Shown here piece after piece: positions 14,725-18,402 of a DNA stretch of 18,402 nt (position 1 is the first letter of the stretch; each line of letters starts with the position of its first letter). Source of the stretch: Bacteroidales bacterium UBA7569 (GTDB lineage: Bacteria > Bacteroidota > Bacteroidia > Bacteroidales > Paludibacteraceae); assembly GCA_002477945.1 (NCBI GenBank), contig DLLF01000004.1, positions 1 through 18,402 of the forward strand. The letters run 5' to 3'. The notes under the pieces are model-generated. The model saw nothing but the letters and a program-made list of their open reading frames with translations. It had not been told where the DNA came from and searched no databases. Made by a program: the position numbers and the translations under genes.

Positions 14725-17700
14725 ATGAGAAACATATTCAAAAAGGTTCTGTCTGTTTTATTTATCAGCGTATGTGCGAATGTAACCACATACGGGCAAA
14801 CGACTAATGGAAAATATACAGCACGAACACTCACTGCAACACAAAGCAAGTGGACGTACAATGTAGCACAGTCCGAGAGTAAAATTAACGGAGAAACAGA
14901 AGATAACGGCATTATCTACATAGCAGGCGCAAAAGATAAGTTAAAAGTTACCAGTTCGGGACTCTCATGCAATAGCAATAGTTCTTTATACCTCCCTGTC
15001 CCGCCAAATGCAGCAGGTACTATTACATTGGAAGTGTATAGTATTTCTGATGGCAGATGGTTACAACTATTTATCAACGGACAAGAAGGCAGTTCGCAGC
15101 AAAGATTATGGTCTAAAGAGGGGACAGATTTGTCCAAAAAAGGACCACGTTCATATACTTTTTCTGCTACAGACCTGACGCTTAAAGACGGAAAGTATTA
15201 TCTTCATTTCAAAGATAATAAAACAGAAATGAAAATTAGTGCTTTCACTATAGTCTTGACCAATGGTAGTTATACAGGTTCTACGCCTGCGCAAAAGTCT
15301 GATGATGCGACGCTGAAAGAGTTGAAATATGACGGAACAAGTGTGCCTAACTTTGATGCGGGGAAGTTGGATTACAGTGTGATGCTGCCTGCGAACTATA
15401 CAGGTATGCCGAATGTAACAGCAACTGCCAACGACAGCAAAGCCACGCTGAACATCACACAAGCCGCTTCGACAACGGGGAAAGCATCGGTATTGGTTAC
15501 AGCCGAGGACGGCACAACGACCAAGACTTACACCATTCAGTTCAGCCAAGCCGTAGCCGATGAGCCTGTTATCACCTCATTTACAGTAGCAGGCGTACCA
15601 GCCACGATTGACCAAGCGAACAAGACTATTACTGCCTCGCTGCCCATCGGCAGCAGTCTGACTAATCTCACTCCGACCATAAATGGCGACAATATCGCTT
15701 CTTATACACCGCAAGGCGCACAGAATTTCAGTACCTCTGTGCGATATACTGTCACGTCTCAATCGGGTAAGACAGCCGTCTATACCGTTACGCTGCAAGT
15801 GGAGCAACCCAAATCGAGCGATGCTACGCTCAAGAGCCTGACCGTAGGTGGCAAAGCAGTTACGTTGCAGGCAGGCGTATATGCATACACAGTGGACGCA
15901 GAGAGTGGCAGTGCAGTGCCGCAAGTGAGTGCCACGCAGAACGACAGCAAGGCAGCCATTAAGATTACGCAAGCCTCTTCGTTGACCGACAAAGCCACGG
16001 TGGTGGTAACCGCCGAGGACGGCAGTACGCAGACTTATACGATTACATTCAATATCAAAGTGCCGTCTTCCGACCTGACTACTCACACACCCGGTATCTA
16101 TGAAGCCATTGCAGGCGGTTACGGGGGTACGCTTACCACTTTCGGCGGACGGGAATATGAGGTGTATTATGCCGCCCGTAATACCGACGATTTGGCTACA
16201 TTCAACACAACTGGTACGGACAGAACAAACGGCATGACCACCAACGAGACCACTACTGCCTGCGAGGCGATAGACGGCTGGTTTAAGGGAACAATAGCAT
16301 CCATTAGTTCCACCTCGGCTTCTGCCCAAGATGAGTTTACCCAAGGCACATCCGGACGCGAACACCGTATGGAAAACGGACATACATACACTTACCATAT
16401 CAGCGGATACGACCAGTTCTCCATCTATGCGAAGGACAAGAAACAGGATACCAAAGGAACCAAGCCCGGCGATAACCAGTACTTTGAGGTATATATAGAC
16501 GGCATTCTGCAACCTTTACAATTCAATAAAGATAATTATACCATCCGCCGCTACAGCATTTCCACGGGCGAGCATGTAGTGATCGTAAAAGCCATCAATG
16601 GTCAATGCAAACTGTTAGGTTTCTCGCTGCGTGTGGCGGACGAACCGCGTGTAAGTTGGATAAAGGGTAACGACTCTACGCAGAATGTGCTGCAGACACG
16701 AAACATGGCACCGGTTACGTACTACACCAAATACAACAGCAAGGGCAAGACCGTTCTGGAATGGGAGGGTGCAGAGGCAACAGGTATCACGCTCACACAA
16801 GGCAACAGCGACGGCATCGGCGACACGCTGACCCTGAGCGGTACGGCTAACTGCCCCGTTGGCATCTATAAATATAAGGTGGTGGCATACAACCGGAGCA
16901 ACCAAGTAACCAACTCGCTGACCGGCAAGATAACCGTTTCCTCGAAGATCGAGGCAACCTCCGACACCATACAGGAAGGCTTCGTCAACGAGGCTATCGA
17001 CGGATTTACTTTCCGCTACTCTGCTTTGAGCAGCGATGCTGTCACACTCACATGGACCAATGGCACGCCCGCCGGAATAACTGGAAGCGGAGATAATGGT
17101 ACGTACACCATCAGCGGTACGCCTACCACGGCAGGAACTTATTCTTTCACTATCAGCGTAGCGGGCGGAAATAGCATTACAGGTAAACTGACTGTTACGA
17201 CTTTCGACCCGGGCAACGACCCTGTACTCTATCTTTACACTAACACCTTGGCTTACGAGAAAGATGGGGTGTATCTCTACTTGAAAAGCAAGGGAAAGAA
17301 TCTTGTGCCGCGCAAGGCACAAGACGAACTGCGTGATAAGGCACAGTACGATAAGTATAAATGGGTGCTGATCTCCGAAGATGTGGATGCTAACAATCAG
17401 GAAGCAATCGGTATAGCACGAGGTGGTTGTAATTTGCCGGTACTTAACATGAAGGTATTCCTCTACACAACCTCACGATTGGGCTGGGGTTATCCCGACA
17501 ACGGAAGCATTGCTAATACCGACATCGCCGTTCTGCAACCCTCTCACCCTGTATTTCGTGGTATGCAGGTCAAAGAAGGTGATGCGCTTACCATTCTGTC
17601 GGGCGTAAACGATAAAAAAGGTCTGATGCCCGTCCAGATAGAACTAAATGGAACGCTTGCGCTCGCAACGGCTCCTCGTCGCGGAGAAGACTACTACTCG

Positions 17701-18333
17701 GAAGGTGCTCACGAAACGTTCCTGCATGAGATACCCTCTGCCCTTCGTCAGGCTAAATACATCCTCTTCCCCATCGGACAAACAAGCGGTTCCCTGCTCA
17801 CACCGACAGGTAAGAAACTCTTGGATAATATCGTAACGTACCTGCTGGATGCTAATAGTAGTTTTGCTTTGCCTGAATTGCGTATATCCTCTTTCCGGAT
17901 AAACGGGGAAAATGCTGCTATCAACGAAGCGGAGCAGACGATCACTTTGACCCTGCCGGCTGGTACCGACTTGACAGCATTGCAGCCCGATGTCGCTGTC
18001 ACTGGCACGGGAACATGGGTCTCGCCTTCCTCAGGAGAGACCGTCGACTTTTCCGACCAACATTATGGAGTCAATTATGTCGTGACGGACGGAATCAACC
18101 GGAAAGTTTACAAGGTTTTTGTTCGGATTCCTTCCGCATTGAACGAACTCTTGGATGAAGGCCTTTGGTTCGATGGCATAATCCTGCACAACGATAATAA
18201 TGTTCCCGTCAATATCTTCGATGCCGCAGGCCGGAAACTTACGATGACTAATTCGTCCTATTCGTTTGATGCCCTGCCTGCGGGCTTGTATATCGTACAA
18301 ACTCCTGTCGGGGCAATGTCGGTTCTGCATTAA
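14725..18333 (+). CDS. Multidomain secreted protein, likely type IX cargo
   Basis: A 1202-residue exported protein with a signal peptide (about 1-24, YG|QT). Residues 27-185 are an unassigned beta module. Two cadherin-like beta-sandwich repeats follow at 191-275 and 364-443; both contain NDSKA, ITQA and VTAEDG, so they arose by duplication. Between them (278-360) and near the end (1050-1135) are two domains of the DUF5018-like type (ITSFTVAG / ISSFRING). Residues 450-638 are another beta module, 640-740 and 741-826 are Ig-like, and 832-1046 look Rossmann-like (LPVLNMKVFLYTTSRLGWG, HPVF, LLDNIVTYL). The tail (1160-1202, VNIFDAAGRKLTM, LPAGLYIVQT) resembles a type IX sorting domain. I see no catalytic domain. 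The ATG at 14725 is preferred over a TTG at 14680, which lies before the predicted promoter. Confidence 0.8.
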   Translation: MRNIFKKVLSVLFISVCANVTTYGQTTNGKYTARTLTATQSKWTYNVAQSESKINGETEDNGIIYIAGAKDKLKVTSSGLSCNSNSSLYLPVPPNAAGTITLEVYSISDGRWLQLFINGQEGSSQQRLWSKEGTDLSKKGPRSYTFSATDLTLKDGKYYLHFKDNKTEMKISAFTIVLTNGSYTGSTPAQKSDDATLKELKYDGTSVPNFDAGKLDYSVMLPANYTGMPNVTATANDSKATLNITQAASTTGKASVLVTAEDGTTTKTYTIQFSQAVADEPVITSFTVAGVPATIDQANKTITASLPIGSSLTNLTPTINGDNIASYTPQGAQNFSTSVRYTVTSQSGKTAVYTVTLQVEQPKSSDATLKSLTVGGKAVTLQAGVYAYTVDAESGSAVPQVSATQNDSKAAIKITQASSLTDKATVVVTAEDGSTQTYTITFNIKVPSSDLTTHTPGIYEAIAGGYGGTLTTFGGREYEVYYAARNTDDLATFNTTGTDRTNGMTTNETTTACEAIDGWFKGTIASISSTSASAQDEFTQGTSGREHRMENGHTYTYHISGYDQFSIYAKDKKQDTKGTKPGDNQYFEVYIDGILQPLQFNKDNYTIRRYSISTGEHVVIVKAINGQCKLLGFSLRVADEPRVSWIKGNDSTQNVLQTRNMAPVTYYTKYNSKGKTVLEWEGAEATGITLTQGNSDGIGDTLTLSGTANCPVGIYKYKVVAYNRSNQVTNSLTGKITVSSKIEATSDTIQEGFVNEAIDGFTFRYSALSSDAVTLTWTNGTPAGITGSGDNGTYTISGTPTTAGTYSFTISVAGGNSITGKLTVTTFDPGNDPVLYLYTNTLAYEKDGVYLYLKSKGKNLVPRKAQDELRDKAQYDKYKWVLISEDVDANNQEAIGIARGGCNLPVLNMKVFLYTTSRLGWGYPDNGSIANTDIAVLQPSHPVFRGMQVKEGDALTILSGVNDKKGLMPVQIELNGTLALATAPRRGEDYYSEGAHETFLHEIPSALRQAKYILFPIGQTSGSLLTPTGKKLLDNIVTYLLDANSSFALPELRISSFRINGENAAINEAEQTITLTLPAGTDLTALQPDVAVTGTGTWVSPSSGETVDFSDQHYGVNYVVTDGINRKVYKVFVRIPSALNELLDEGLWFDGIILHNDNNVPVNIFDAAGRKLTMTNSSYSFDALPAGLYIVQTPVGAMSVLH

Positions 18334-18402
18334 AAAATAATCGGGACATTTTGCAAAAAATATCGTGAAGTCATAAATAGGATAGCAAGTGCGGGAGGTG
18401 AA
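18334..18402. other. AT-rich end of window
   Basis: These 69 bases after the secreted-protein stop are AT-rich. I see no gene start, strong hairpin or complete promoter in them. Confidence 0.5.

Noticed and set aside
15577..17322. Minus-strand open frames of 311 and 235 codons (15577-16512 and 16615-17322)
   Set aside because: Cys- and Arg-rich shadows of the multidomain secreted-protein gene.

Overview
The window looks like chromosome of a member of the Bacteroidales (phylum Bacteroidota). Several genes are preceded by the Bacteroidota sigma-factor promoter pattern TTTG (or TTG), 19-20 bases, TAnnTTTG. Starts have A-rich leaders without clear Shine-Dalgarno sequences. The gene content is also typical: a Rho factor with a very long disordered insert, a TonB-dependent receptor with a carboxypeptidase-regulatory-like N-terminus, lipoproteins, and the type IX secretion protein PorT. 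PorT plus a secreted protein with a type IX-like C-terminal tail suggests a lineage with a working type IX secretion system, such as Prevotella, Porphyromonas or relatives. The genus cannot be fixed from this sequence.

Layout. Bases 1-2285 hold a leftward pair, a lipoprotein-type nitroreductase followed by prmA (cut by the window edge), and the rightward folC. Nitroreductase and folC are transcribed divergently from overlapping promoters at 970-1017. Bases 2286-5012 hold a compact leftward operon, aroQ, porT and a beta-helix lipoprotein, whose genes overlap by ATGA junctions. Rho is leftward at 5122-7065 with its own promoter. A 680-base gap follows (7066-7747), filled with short hairpin repeats and an 11-bp tandem array. 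Bases 7748-13013 hold a rightward operon: an SGNH esterase, a TonB-dependent receptor and a surface lipoprotein with a choice-of-anchor J-like domain. A family 2 glycosyltransferase follows at 13138-14142. A second repeat-rich gap (14143-14724) carries the same two repeat types as the first, plus two other inverted repeats. The window closes with a 1202-residue multidomain secreted protein (14725-18333).

How the parts may work together. The esterase, receptor and lipoprotein are the most system-like unit: a possible outer-membrane uptake module in which a lipoprotein captures a ligand, the receptor imports it and the esterase removes an ester group. It lacks SusD, so it is not a classical Sus-type locus, and the substrate is unknown. 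PorT and the tailed multidomain protein form a machinery-and-cargo pair in one neighbourhood. The housekeeping genes folC, aroQ, prmA and rho are ordinary. The non-coding gaps are unusually rich in repeats and are a main point of interest.
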